A stretch of 64,000 nucleotides of DNA. Origin: Zhihengliuella flava (GTDB lineage: Bacteria > Actinomycetota > Actinomycetes > Actinomycetales > Micrococcaceae). How positions within the stretch are numbered: position 1 is the stretch's first letter; every line of letters begins with the position of its first letter. Position numbers and translations under genes: made by a program. Below the pieces are notes generated by a model. That model did not search any database, was not told where the DNA came from, and saw only the letters and a program-made list of their open reading frames with translations. The DNA lies in NCBI RefSeq assembly GCF_015751895.1, contig NZ_JADOTZ010000001.1:2046001-2110000 (forward strand), in the 5' to 3' direction. Below, one piece after another: positions 16,380 through 23,661 of this stretch.

Positions 16380-17672
16380 TTAGGCCGCGGGCTCGAGAGC
16401 GCTGAGGCAGGCGGCGAGACGATCGAGCAGAAGCTCTGCCTCGGCGCGTTCCAGCACCATCGGGGGGCGCATCTTCAACACGTTGTCCTCGCGGCCAATC
16501 TTGCTGATCAGCACGCCGGCCTCCCGCATCCGTTCGGTGAGGGCGCGGGCGGCCTCGGGAGCGGCGGAGCCGTCGGGGCGGACGAGGGTGAGCCCGAAGA
16601 AGAGCCCCTGACCACGCACGGAGGCGACCGCTGGATATTCACGCGCCAGCTGTTCCAGCCGCGCGGCGATGAACTCCCCGTTCTGGCGGGCCCGCGGCCG
16701 CAACTGTTCCGCGTCCATGACGCGCAGGACGGCGTGCGCGGCCGCCGAGGAGACCGGGCTGCCGGCAAAGGTATTGAAGTACATGTTGCGGCGGCCGAAT
16801 TCGTCCAGCAGTTCGGCGGTGGTGACCACGCCGCCGACCGGATGCCCGTTGCCCATGGGCTTGCCGAGGGTGACCAGCTCCGGGGAGAGGTCAAAGAGCT
16901 CGTGCCCCCACATGACGTCCCCCAGGCGGCCGAAGCCGGATTGGACCTCATCGGCGACGACCAGCCCGCCCGCGGCCCGGACCCGAGCGGCAAGCCCCTC
17001 GACGTAACCCTGCGGCGGGCGGAGGAGTCCCTCGGTGGAAAAGAGGGGGTCGAAGAGCACGGCTGAGAGGCCGTGCCCGGCCGCTTGCAGGGACGCGATG
17101 GCCTGATCGGCTTCCTGCAAGGCGCTCGCGCACAACACCGAGGCCTCGGCGTCGGTGAGGCCGGCGGCGTCGGGAATGCGCAGGGCGCGCACGTGGTCGC
17201 CGAGGGGCTCGGCCACCGTGAGCCCGGTGGTGAGCTGTGCCAGCGAGGTGGTGTTGCCGTGATAGCTGAAATCGGAGACGAGGACCCCGGTGTGTCCGGT
17301 GTGCTGGCGCGCGACGCGCAGGGCCAGCTCGTTGGCCTCGGATCCGCTGTTGACGAGGAAAAGCCGGTCCAGGGGGTCGGCAAAGGTCTCCAGTAGCGCC
17401 TCGGCGTAGTCGACGACGACGTGGTTCAGGTACCGCGTGTGCAGGTTGAGCGTGCGCAGTTGCCGGTTCACCGCGTCCGCGACCGCGGGGTGGGCGTGGC
17501 CGACGTGGGGGACGTTGTTATACGCGTCGAGGTACGTGCGCCCGGTGGCGTCGGTGAGCCAGACGCCCTCTCCGCGCACCAATTCGAGAGGCTCACGGTA
17601 AAAGAGCGGGGAGTGTTCGCCCAAGGTGGCGTAGCGGCGGGTGAGCAGGTCTGCGGTGGAGTGGGGGCTCAT
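16380..17672 (-). CDS. Class III aminotransferase-fold enzyme, probable phospho-lyase (AGXT2L type)
   Basis: A 430-residue PLP enzyme. SGSEAN at 109-114, the YHG loop at 138-140, Asp241 in VVADEVQSGFGR and the PLP lysine Lys271 in VTLGKPMGNGHPVGG are intact. The early motif YNNVPHVGHAHP (51-62) resembles the NNVxHVGHxHP block of animal AGXT2L1/2, which are not transaminases but PLP-dependent phospho-lyases acting on phosphoethanolamine or 5-phosphohydroxylysine. A divergent small-molecule kinase gene next door would supply such a phosphorylated amine. The start overlaps the end of the TetR gene (ATGA) and has an AAGGACC box. A true transaminase role is possible but fits the context less well. 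Confidence 0.75.
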   Translation of the reverse strand: MSPHSTADLLTRRYATLGEHSPLFYREPLELVRGEGVWLTDATGRTYLDAYNNVPHVGHAHPAVADAVNRQLRTLNLHTRYLNHVVVDYAEALLETFADPLDRLFLVNSGSEANELALRVARQHTGHTGVLVSDFSYHGNTTSLAQLTTGLTVAEPLGDHVRALRIPDAAGLTDAEASVLCASALQEADQAIASLQAAGHGLSAVLFDPLFSTEGLLRPPQGYVEGLAARVRAAGGLVVADEVQSGFGRLGDVMWGHELFDLSPELVTLGKPMGNGHPVGGVVTTAELLDEFGRRNMYFNTFAGSPVSSAAAHAVLRVMDAEQLRPRARQNGEFIAARLEQLAREYPAVASVRGQGLFFGLTLVRPDGSAAPEAARALTERMREAGVLISKIGREDNVLKMRPPMVLERAEAELLLDRLAACLSALEPAA

Positions 17673-18289
17673 GCTGGTCCTTGAGGTCGGTGGCCGGGGG
17701 TGCTCGCCAGTCCGCTGACCAGGCAGCGGATGGCGTCCACCTGGGCCGGCACGGTGTGCGGGTGGGTCGCGGTGCGCGCCGCGGAGGCGCGTAGTGCTCC
17801 GGAGACGGCGGTGGTCAGGGCATCGAGGTCTGCCCCGGTGGGCAGGTCGGTGGCTGCGAGATCTTCCCGGATCAGGGACTCGAAGGCGGCCGACGTCCCG
17901 CCCGTGACGTCCGCTAGGACGGGGAGGGCATCCGCCGTCGTCTTCCCGTAGAAGCGCCCCGAGGCGGTGGCCGTGCGTTCCACGAGCGCCCGGGCGAGCG
18001 CCGCAATGCGGTCCGGGGCGCCCGACTCCTGCTCGCGCAACGCGCGCCCCGCCTCCTCGACTTCCTCCGCGACCCGGAGATAGACGGCGCGTACGATCTC
18101 CTCGCGTCCGCCGGGGAAGTGCGCGTAGAGCGTGCCGCGGGCGAGTCCGGCGCGGCGGCTGAGCTCTTCGAGGGCCGTCGCGGCGTACCCGCCGTCGCTC
18201 AAGGCCTCTGCGGCGGCGTCCAGGATGTCGCTCCGGGTCCGGACGCGATTGCGCTCGCGTAGCGGCAGGCGACGGGTCTCGGCGGTCAT
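17669..18289 (-). CDS. TetR family regulator of the phospho-lyase/kinase locus
   Basis: A 206-residue TetR protein. The helix-turn-helix is at about residues 20-62 (ILDAAAEALSDGGYAATALEELSRRAGLARGTLYAHFPG), followed by a helical effector domain. It is the first gene of an operon with the PLP enzyme, overlapping it by 4 bases. Two palindromes in the divergent promoter region are its likely operators, giving control of both its own operon and the kinase gene. The inducer would be an amine or amino alcohol handled by the pathway (inference). Confidence 0.88.
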   Translation of the reverse strand: MTAETRRLPLRERNRVRTRSDILDAAAEALSDGGYAATALEELSRRAGLARGTLYAHFPGGREEIVRAVYLRVAEEVEEAGRALREQESGAPDRIAALARALVERTATASGRFYGKTTADALPVLADVTGGTSAAFESLIREDLAATDLPTGADLDALTTAVSGALRASAARTATHPHTVPAQVDAIRCLVSGLASTPGHRPQGPA

Positions 18290-18346
18290 GGTGCTCCTGA
18301 ATCGGGGACGGCGGTGGTCTCAGCATAAGCCGAATCCTCCAAAAAT

Positions 18347-18362
18347 TGAACAGTAATGTTCA
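18347..18362. promoter_or_regulatory. Palindromic operator 1 (TGAACA-GTAA-TGTTCA)
   Basis: An exact 16-base inverted repeat in the divergent region between the TetR operon and the kinase gene. It overlaps the upstream edge of the kinase -35 box, and a weak minus-strand promoter (TTCAAT, 17 bases, TATGCT) begins at its other edge. Confidence 0.65.
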
Positions 18363-18363
18363 G

Positions 18364-18392
18364 TTGACTTACTTGATGTTCAAGTTTAGGTT
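18364..18392 (+). promoter_or_regulatory. Promoter of the kinase gene with embedded operator 2
   Basis: TTGACT (18364-18369) and TAGGTT (18387-18392) are 17 bases apart. A second exact palindrome, ACTTGA-TGT-TCAAGT at 18371-18385, fills the spacer. A repressor bound there would block RNA polymerase. Confidence 0.6.
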
Positions 18393-18426
18393 AGGGGTGA
18401 TCTGCGGCACACCAGCAAGGATGACC

Positions 18427-19425
18427 ATGAAATTGCCAGAGGCTACCGAACTCGTCGAACGCACCCTGGGCCGCTACGGCCTCGAGGGGCAGGGGCGGCT
18501 TGAGCTCGTCAAGTACCGGGAAAACTACGTCTTCAAGCTGACGTGCCCCACTGCCGCGTTCGCGGTCAGGGTGCACCGGCTGGGGTATCGTAATGCGGCC
18601 CAGATCCGCACGGAGATGGCCTACTTGCATGCACTGGCCGAGCGCGGCCTGCCCGTTCCGCGGGTGGTGCCTACGCGGGAGGGTGAGTTGCTCTGTGCGG
18701 CGTCATGGCAGGGGGAGACCGTCTACGTGGACGTCCTGGACTGGGTGGAGGGAGCTATGCCGCTGGGCGACATCGCGCAGGGCTTGGATGGAGCCAGTGC
18801 GCTCACGCCGGAGGAGTTCGAATCTCTCGGGGTGCGGCTGGGCCAGTTACACGGTGCCTTGATGGAGTTAGGGAGGTTGCCGGGCTTTGAGCGGCCCGCG
18901 TGGGATGCGGCGGGCCTCGTGGGGCCGGCGCCGGTCTGGGGAGACCCGCGGCGCGTGCCGGGACTTTCGCCCGCGGATGAGGCAACGTTGAGCCGTGCTC
19001 TGGCGGTCCTCGTGGAGGACCTCGACGCCCTGCCGCGCGGCTCGGAACACTTTGGCGTGATCCACGCTGACCTGACCCCGGAAAACGTGCTGATTTCTGA
19101 ATCCCGCATGACCCTGATCGACTTCGACGACTTCGGTGAGGGGTGGCACCTCTTCGACCTGGCCACGGTCCTGTTCTTTTATGTGCCTCACCCGCGTTAC
19201 GAGCAGTATCGGGCGGCCCTCTTTGACGGGTATGCGCAGGCGCGCCCCCTCCCGCCCGGGTTTGCGGACGGCTGGGAAGCGCTGTTGTTGGCGCGCGCGC
19301 TGACCTACCTTGGCTGGGCCGGTCAGCGCGCGGGGGACCCGGAGGCTGACTTCATCGCCAACGCCGTGGCTCCCGGCGTCGTCGCGATGGCCCGCGACTA
19401 CCTCAAGCACCGTGCCGTGCGGTAG
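18427..19425 (+). CDS. APH-family small-molecule kinase (choline/hydroxylysine/homoserine kinase-like)
   Basis: A 332-residue phosphotransferase with the aminoglycoside phosphotransferase fold. The catalytic loop is HADLTPEN (His213, Asp215, Asn220) and the Mg-binding segment is IDFDD (Asp232, Asp234). It phosphorylates a small alcohol with ATP. Placed opposite a phospho-lyase of the AGXT2L type, it best fits a kinase that makes the phosphorylated amino alcohol (ethanolamine or hydroxylysine) which the PLP enzyme then cleaves; this is inferred from context. I prefer the ATG at 18427 because AAGGA sits 5 bases upstream; an ATG at 18421 is adjacent to the box. Antibiotic resistance is unlikely given the neighbours. 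Confidence 0.75.
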   Translation: MKLPEATELVERTLGRYGLEGQGRLELVKYRENYVFKLTCPTAAFAVRVHRLGYRNAAQIRTEMAYLHALAERGLPVPRVVPTREGELLCAASWQGETVYVDVLDWVEGAMPLGDIAQGLDGASALTPEEFESLGVRLGQLHGALMELGRLPGFERPAWDAAGLVGPAPVWGDPRRVPGLSPADEATLSRALAVLVEDLDALPRGSEHFGVIHADLTPENVLISESRMTLIDFDDFGEGWHLFDLATVLFFYVPHPRYEQYRAALFDGYAQARPLPPGFADGWEALLLARALTYLGWAGQRAGDPEADFIANAVAPGVVAMARDYLKHRAVR

Positions 19426-19519
19426 CTGCGGGCCCTGATCGGCGGTGCGGTGTGGCGTGCGCCACCACCGCGACCTCGGGTGAAGCACCCAGTTGGCGTT
19501 CAGCGTCGGCGTCTCGTAT

Positions 19520-19538
19520 CTTGGTGAGGCACACCTAA
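19520..19538. promoter_or_regulatory. DtxR/IdeR-type iron box
   Basis: The 19-base site centred at 19529 matches the DtxR consensus (TTAGGTTAGSCTAACCTAA) at 14 of 19 positions by my alignment and has the dyad GGTG/CACC. It lies 49 bases before the siderophore-binding protein gene, so the uptake operon is probably repressed by iron. Confidence 0.65.
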
Positions 19539-19586
19539 CCTATTTCCGTAATGCGCGGCGATCGAATTTGCCGCCGAGAGGGATCG

Positions 19587-20606
19587 ATGACTCACCCGCA
19601 CCCCCGTTTTAAGCTCCTCGGCGCGCTCGCTGCTGCCACCGCCGTCGTTGCTTTGTCCGCCTGCTCCGGCGAGGCGGCCTCCACTGAATCCTCCGCCGAG
19701 TCCGCGGAGACGGTGACCATTGAACACGCCTTCGGCGAGACCGAAATCGAGGGCACCCCGGAACGCGTGGCCACGGTGGCCTGGGCGAACCACGAGGTGC
19801 CGCTGGCCCTCGGCGTCGTGCCCGTCGGCATGGCCGCCGCCAACTTCGGCGACGACGACGGCGACGGCGTGCTGCCGTGGGTCGAAGAGAAGCTGGAAGA
19901 GCTCGGCGCAGAGACCCCGGTGCTGTTCGATGAGGGCGATGGGATCGACTTCGAGGCCGTGGCGGATACGAACCCGGACGTCATCCTCGCCGCCTATTCC
20001 GGCCTGGATCAGCAGGCCTATGACACCCTCAGCGAGATCGCGCCCGTGGTGGCGTTTCCCGAGACCGCGTGGGGCACCAACTGGCGGGACATGATCACCT
20101 TTAACTCCCTGGGCATGGGGATGGCCGAGGAAGGCGAGCAGCTGATCGCCGATATCGAGGCAGAGATCGACACCAAGGTCTCCGAATACCCGGAGCTGGA
20201 GGGTAAGTCGGCCATGTTCCTGACCCACGTCGACGAGTCGGACCTCTCCACCGTGAGCTACTACTCCACCTTGGATCCGCGCGTGCAGTTCTTCGATGAC
20301 CTCGGCATGGGCTCGCCCGAGTCCGTGGTTCAGGCCAGCGAAGAGAACGGCACCTTCTCCGTGGAGCAGTCTGCCGAGACCGCGGACGAGTTCGCCGACG
20401 CGGAACTGATCGTCACCTACGGCGGCCCGGAGCTGCTGGAGGCCCTCAAGGCGGATCCGATCCTGTCCCAGATGCCGGCCGTGGAGAACGACGCCGTGGT
20501 GCGCCTGGGCAGCGACCCGTTGGGCACCGCAGCGAACCCCACACCGCTGGCCATCAGCTGGGTGCTGGACGACTACCTGAAGCTCCTCGCTGACGCCGCC
20601 GAATAA
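19587..20606 (+). CDS. Iron-siderophore ABC transporter substrate-binding lipoprotein
   Basis: A 339-residue FecB/FepB-type solute-binding protein. The signal sequence ends in a lipobox (LSAC with Cys near residue 27), so the protein is anchored on the outer face of the membrane. The mature part has the family's opening (VTIEHAFGETEIEGTPERVATV) and the later PDVILAAYSGL and LIVTYGG blocks. It binds ferric siderophores and feeds the two permeases downstream. The ATG at 19587 is preferred for its GAGAGG box and signal peptide. It is the first gene of the operon, with an iron box upstream. Confidence 0.92.
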   Translation: MTHPHPRFKLLGALAAATAVVALSACSGEAASTESSAESAETVTIEHAFGETEIEGTPERVATVAWANHEVPLALGVVPVGMAAANFGDDDGDGVLPWVEEKLEELGAETPVLFDEGDGIDFEAVADTNPDVILAAYSGLDQQAYDTLSEIAPVVAFPETAWGTNWRDMITFNSLGMGMAEEGEQLIADIEAEIDTKVSEYPELEGKSAMFLTHVDESDLSTVSYYSTLDPRVQFFDDLGMGSPESVVQASEENGTFSVEQSAETADEFADAELIVTYGGPELLEALKADPILSQMPAVENDAVVRLGSDPLGTAANPTPLAISWVLDDYLKLLADAAE

Positions 20607-20614
20607 CGGAGCGA

Positions 20615-21643
20615 GTGACTTCTCCACGGACCCATCCGGGTCTCCGACGCGCTGGGTGGGCGGTGGCTTTAGCCGCCGCCCTCGCGGTGTTGGCCCTCGC
20701 CTCGGTCGCCTTCGGCACCCGCGTGGTGGGCGTTGACGACGTCGTCGCCGGCCTGACGGGCTCCACCGAGGGCTTTGGCCCGGCGTCGGTGGCGAAGCGC
20801 GTACCGCGCACGGTGCTGGCCGCGCTCGCCGGTGCGGCCCTCGCCGTTTCCGGGGCCGTTATGCAGGGCGTGACGCGCAACCCCCTGGCAGATCCGGGGA
20901 TCCTCGGCGTGAATATGGGCGCCGCGCTGGCCGTCGTCGTCGGCATCGCCTACTTCGGCCTCGCCTCCGCGACCTCCTACATCTGGGTGGCCATCGGCGG
21001 CGCCGCCGCGGCCGCCGCGCTGGTGTACGCCATCGCCTCGCTCGGCCCGTCGGGCTTCCACGCCAGCGCCGCGACGCCGCTGAAGCTCGCCCTGTCGGGA
21101 GCCGCCGTTTCCGCCGCCCTGGCCTCGTTCATCTCCGCCACCGTGCTGGGCCGTAACGACATCGCCTCCGGCGTGCGCTCGTGGCAGATCGGCGGGGTCG
21201 GCGGCGCGGACTTCGGCTCCATGGGCTCGCTCTTGCCGTTTCTGGCGATCGGTCTGGGGGTGGGCCTGCTGTCCGCGAAGGCCCTCAACTCGTTGGCCCT
21301 CGGTGACGACCTCGCGGCCGGTCTCGGCGAGTCCGTCGGCTTGGCTCGCGGGGTGGCCTCCGCCGCAGCGATCGTCCTCGCGGGCGCGACGACGGCGCTG
21401 ACCGGCCCTATCGGGTTCGTCGGGCTGGTGATTCCCCACGTCATCCGATTAATTTCCGGGTCCGATCACCGGTGGTTGCTGCCGCTCTCCGCACTGGCCG
21501 GCGCGGTCCTCCTCGTCGCCGCGGACATCGCAGGCCGGGTTGTTGCGCGCCCGGCGGAGATCGACGTCGGGATCGTCACCGCCCTGATCGGCGCCCCGTT
21601 CTTTATCTACATTGTCCGGCGACAAAAGGTGCGTGAACTGTGA
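20615..21643 (+). CDS. Iron-siderophore ABC transporter permease (FecCD type), subunit 1
   Basis: A 342-residue permease with about nine to ten hydrophobic helices. Family blocks are clear: TVLAALAGAALAVSGAVMQGVTRNPLADPGILGVNMGA and the coupling region GPIGFVGLVIPHVIRLISGSDHR. It forms half of the transmembrane channel. The start is GTG with GGAG upstream, 8 bases after the binding-protein stop. The ends of the two permease genes overlap by 4 bases, so they should be made in equal amounts. Confidence 0.92.
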   Translation: MTSPRTHPGLRRAGWAVALAAALAVLALASVAFGTRVVGVDDVVAGLTGSTEGFGPASVAKRVPRTVLAALAGAALAVSGAVMQGVTRNPLADPGILGVNMGAALAVVVGIAYFGLASATSYIWVAIGGAAAAAALVYAIASLGPSGFHASAATPLKLALSGAAVSAALASFISATVLGRNDIASGVRSWQIGGVGGADFGSMGSLLPFLAIGLGVGLLSAKALNSLALGDDLAAGLGESVGLARGVASAAAIVLAGATTALTGPIGFVGLVIPHVIRLISGSDHRWLLPLSALAGAVLLVAADIAGRVVARPAEIDVGIVTALIGAPFFIYIVRRQKVREL

Positions 21644-22641
21644 GTACCGCGTCCTCGCGGCGCCGCGCCGCGTCCGTCACCGCGGCGCTGGTGGCTGCCG
21701 TCGTCGTGCTGTATCTGGTGTCCCTCATGGTGGGCCGGACGTTCTATCCGCTCGGTGACGTGGTGCAGGTTGCCCTCGGGGCGGACGTCGACGGGGCCAC
21801 GTTCACGGTGGGTCGCCTGCGCTTGCCGCGCGCGAGCCTAGCGTTGGCGGCGGGGGCCGCGTTCGGGCTGGCCGGCACCTGCTTCCAAACGCTGCTCCGC
21901 AACCCCCTGGCCAGCCCCGACGTGATCGGCATCAGCGCGGGCGCGTCGACGGCGGCCGTGCTCGGCATCGTGGTCTTCTCCCTGTCGGGCCCCGCCGTCT
22001 CCGGGCTGGCCGTGGTCTCGGCGCTGGCGGTGGCCGCCGCCATCTACGCACTCTCCCGCCGGGGCGGATCCGCCGGAACGAGGTTGATCCTCATCGGCAT
22101 CGGCGTGGCGGCCATGGCGGAATCGCTCACCACGTACGTGCTCTCCAAGGCGGACGCATGGGACCTGCAGGAGGCCATGCGGTGGCTGACCGGAAGCCTC
22201 AACGGGGCCGGGTGGGAGCAGGTGCTCCCCGTTGCGGTGGCCCTCGGCGTGCTCGGGCCAATCCTTCTCGCCCAGTCGGCACCGCTGCGCATGATGTCCC
22301 TGGGCGATGACACGGCCGCGGGCCTCGGGGTGAACGTGACGAGGACTCGCCTGACGGTGGTGCTCTGCGCCGTGGGGCTCGTCGCGTTTGCCACGGCGGC
22401 CGCCGGGCCCATTGCGTTCGTCGCGTTCCTCGCGGGGCCGATCGCTAGCGGGCTGGTGGGCGCGGGGCGCTCCTTGCTCGTGCCGGCGGCGTTGGTCGGT
22501 GCCGTGCTGGTTTTAGGCGCTGACCTCGCGGGCCAGTACGCGTTCGCCTCGCGTTACCCGGTCGGCGTCATCACGGGTGTGCTCGGTGCGCCCTACCTCG
22601 TCTTCCTCATCATGCGTAGCAACCGCACCGGCGCATTCTGA
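21640..22641 (+). CDS. Iron-siderophore ABC transporter permease (FecCD type), subunit 2
   Basis: A 333-residue permease homologous to its neighbour. It has LPRASLALAAGAAFGLAGTCFQTLLRNPLASPDVIGISAGAS near the N-terminus and AAGPIAFVAFLAGPIASGLVG where the coupling helix is expected; that segment is more divergent than in subunit 1. GTG is the start and overlaps the previous stop. No ATP-binding subunit follows: the next gene is a TetR regulator with its own promoter. The ATPase must come from elsewhere in the genome. Confidence 0.9.
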   Translation: MSTASSRRRAASVTAALVAAVVVLYLVSLMVGRTFYPLGDVVQVALGADVDGATFTVGRLRLPRASLALAAGAAFGLAGTCFQTLLRNPLASPDVIGISAGASTAAVLGIVVFSLSGPAVSGLAVVSALAVAAAIYALSRRGGSAGTRLILIGIGVAAMAESLTTYVLSKADAWDLQEAMRWLTGSLNGAGWEQVLPVAVALGVLGPILLAQSAPLRMMSLGDDTAAGLGVNVTRTRLTVVLCAVGLVAFATAAAGPIAFVAFLAGPIASGLVGAGRSLLVPAALVGAVLVLGADLAGQYAFASRYPVGVITGVLGAPYLVFLIMRSNRTGAF

Positions 22642-22659
22642 GCAGTCCCCGGGCGCGGA

Positions 22660-22672
22660 TAGAATATGCGGC
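22660..22672 (+). promoter_or_regulatory. Leaderless promoter -10 box (TAGAAT)
   Basis: TAGAAT at 22660-22665 is 7 bases from the ATG at 22673, with no ribosome-binding site between. Confidence 0.6.
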
Positions 22673-23254
22673 ATGCCAAATCCCTCCCTAGACGATGCTG
22701 CGCTCTTCGACGCCGTAGTCACGGTGGTGACTCGCCGTGGATTCGACGAATTAACGCTCAGCGACGTGGCCTCCGAGTCCGGCGTCGACGTGCGCACTCT
22801 GGCCCGGTCCTTCCCCACCAAGCAGGCCTTGGCCCGCGGTGCGTTTGCCCAAGTGTTCTCCCGCGTCAGCGATGAGCTGACCGTGGCGGTCGGTGAGCGC
22901 TATGGCATGGACGCCATTCAGGTCTTCATTCACACCCTGCTGCCGGATACCGCGGGCAAGGTCACCGCGGCGCACCTCTTGCTGCCGTTCTGGCAGCTGG
23001 CCCTGCACGACGACGATTTGGCCGCTGCCAGCAGCTCCGCCTCGGACACGTGGCGCCTGTTGCTGCGCACGTGGTTGCGCGAGGGCATGGCCGAAGGGGA
23101 CATTCGGGCGGACGTTCCCGTGGACGCGGTCACGGAGATGGTGCTCAACTGGGTGGCCGGAACGCAGACCGCGGCCCTCGGTCAGGCTCGCTTCAACTCG
23201 GCTGACCAGCTGCGTTCGCAGGCCGAGGCGATGCTGGAACTGCTCCGCGGCTAA
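22673..23254 (+). CDS. TetR family regulator at the edge of the amine-oxidase island
   Basis: A 193-residue TetR protein with the HTH at about residues 15-58 (FDAVVTVVTRRGFDELTLSDVASESGVDVRTLARSFPTKQALA). Its effector domain shares the phrase LLPFWQLALHDDD with the other TetR gene at 25769 ([11 protein letters not shown]), so the two are probably paralogues. The gene is leaderless and starts at 22673, not at the longer frame opening at 22577. Its 3' end overlaps the convergent membrane protein gene by 62 bases, giving antisense complementarity between the two mRNAs. Confidence 0.85.
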   Translation: MPNPSLDDAALFDAVVTVVTRRGFDELTLSDVASESGVDVRTLARSFPTKQALARGAFAQVFSRVSDELTVAVGERYGMDAIQVFIHTLLPDTAGKVTAAHLLLPFWQLALHDDDLAAASSSASDTWRLLLRTWLREGMAEGDIRADVPVDAVTEMVLNWVAGTQTAALGQARFNSADQLRSQAEAMLELLRG

Positions 23255-23657
23255 CGTCCGGCGCGGCGCGGCGGAGCCTGCGCAAGGTGAAGCCGGCGGC
23301 GGCTGCCACCGCGAGTTCGACGGGGATGCTGGCCATCATGAGGTACATCGGCGCGGCCACGGGGCCGGCGCCGTGGGACATGCCGCCATGCTGGTGACCG
23401 TGCCCGCCGCCAGGGATCCCGAACAACAACAGGGCATGGACGACCACCATCGCGAGGGACATCACCTGCAGCTGAACGAGCTCGCGGCGGCAGGAGTCCC
23501 CACGGTGACGCCAGAGGCCGACGGCGCAGCGCGCGCACAGGGCGGTCATGATGACCAGCGCTCCCGCGGCCCAGAGCCCATGAGACGCGCCGTGCGCGGC
23601 GACCATCCATACATGGAGGGCCGCCGCACCCGCGGCGAGCAGCGCCGTCGTCCTCAT
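23193..23657 (-). CDS. Small His/Met-rich membrane protein co-transcribed with amine oxidase
   Basis: A 154-residue protein with about four hydrophobic helices (roughly residues 3-22, 27-48, 65-82 and 105-125) and no recognisable family. Between helices 3 and 4 there is a loop rich in His and Met (GGGHGHQHGGMSHG), a typical metal-binding composition. It begins 4 bases after the stop of the copper amine oxidase gene in the same direction, so they form an operon. A role in copper delivery to that enzyme is an inference. The last 20 codons overlap the convergent TetR gene. Confidence 0.7.
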   Translation of the reverse strand: MRTTALLAAGAAALHVWMVAAHGASHGLWAAGALVIMTALCARCAVGLWRHRGDSCRRELVQLQVMSLAMVVVHALLLFGIPGGGHGHQHGGMSHGAGPVAAPMYLMMASIPVELAVAAAAGFTLRRLRRAAPDVSRGAVPASPRPANAAGQPS

Positions 23658-23661
23658 CCGC

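Noticed and set aside
18385-18403. Possible second DtxR iron box (TTTAGGTTAGG)
   Set aside because: Only the left half-site matches; the right half diverges, and it coincides with the kinase -10 region. The neighbours are not iron genes.
18427-19425. Aminoglycoside resistance phosphotransferase
   Set aside because: The APH fold alone does not imply resistance; the linkage to a phospho-lyase and TetR operon fits metabolism better.
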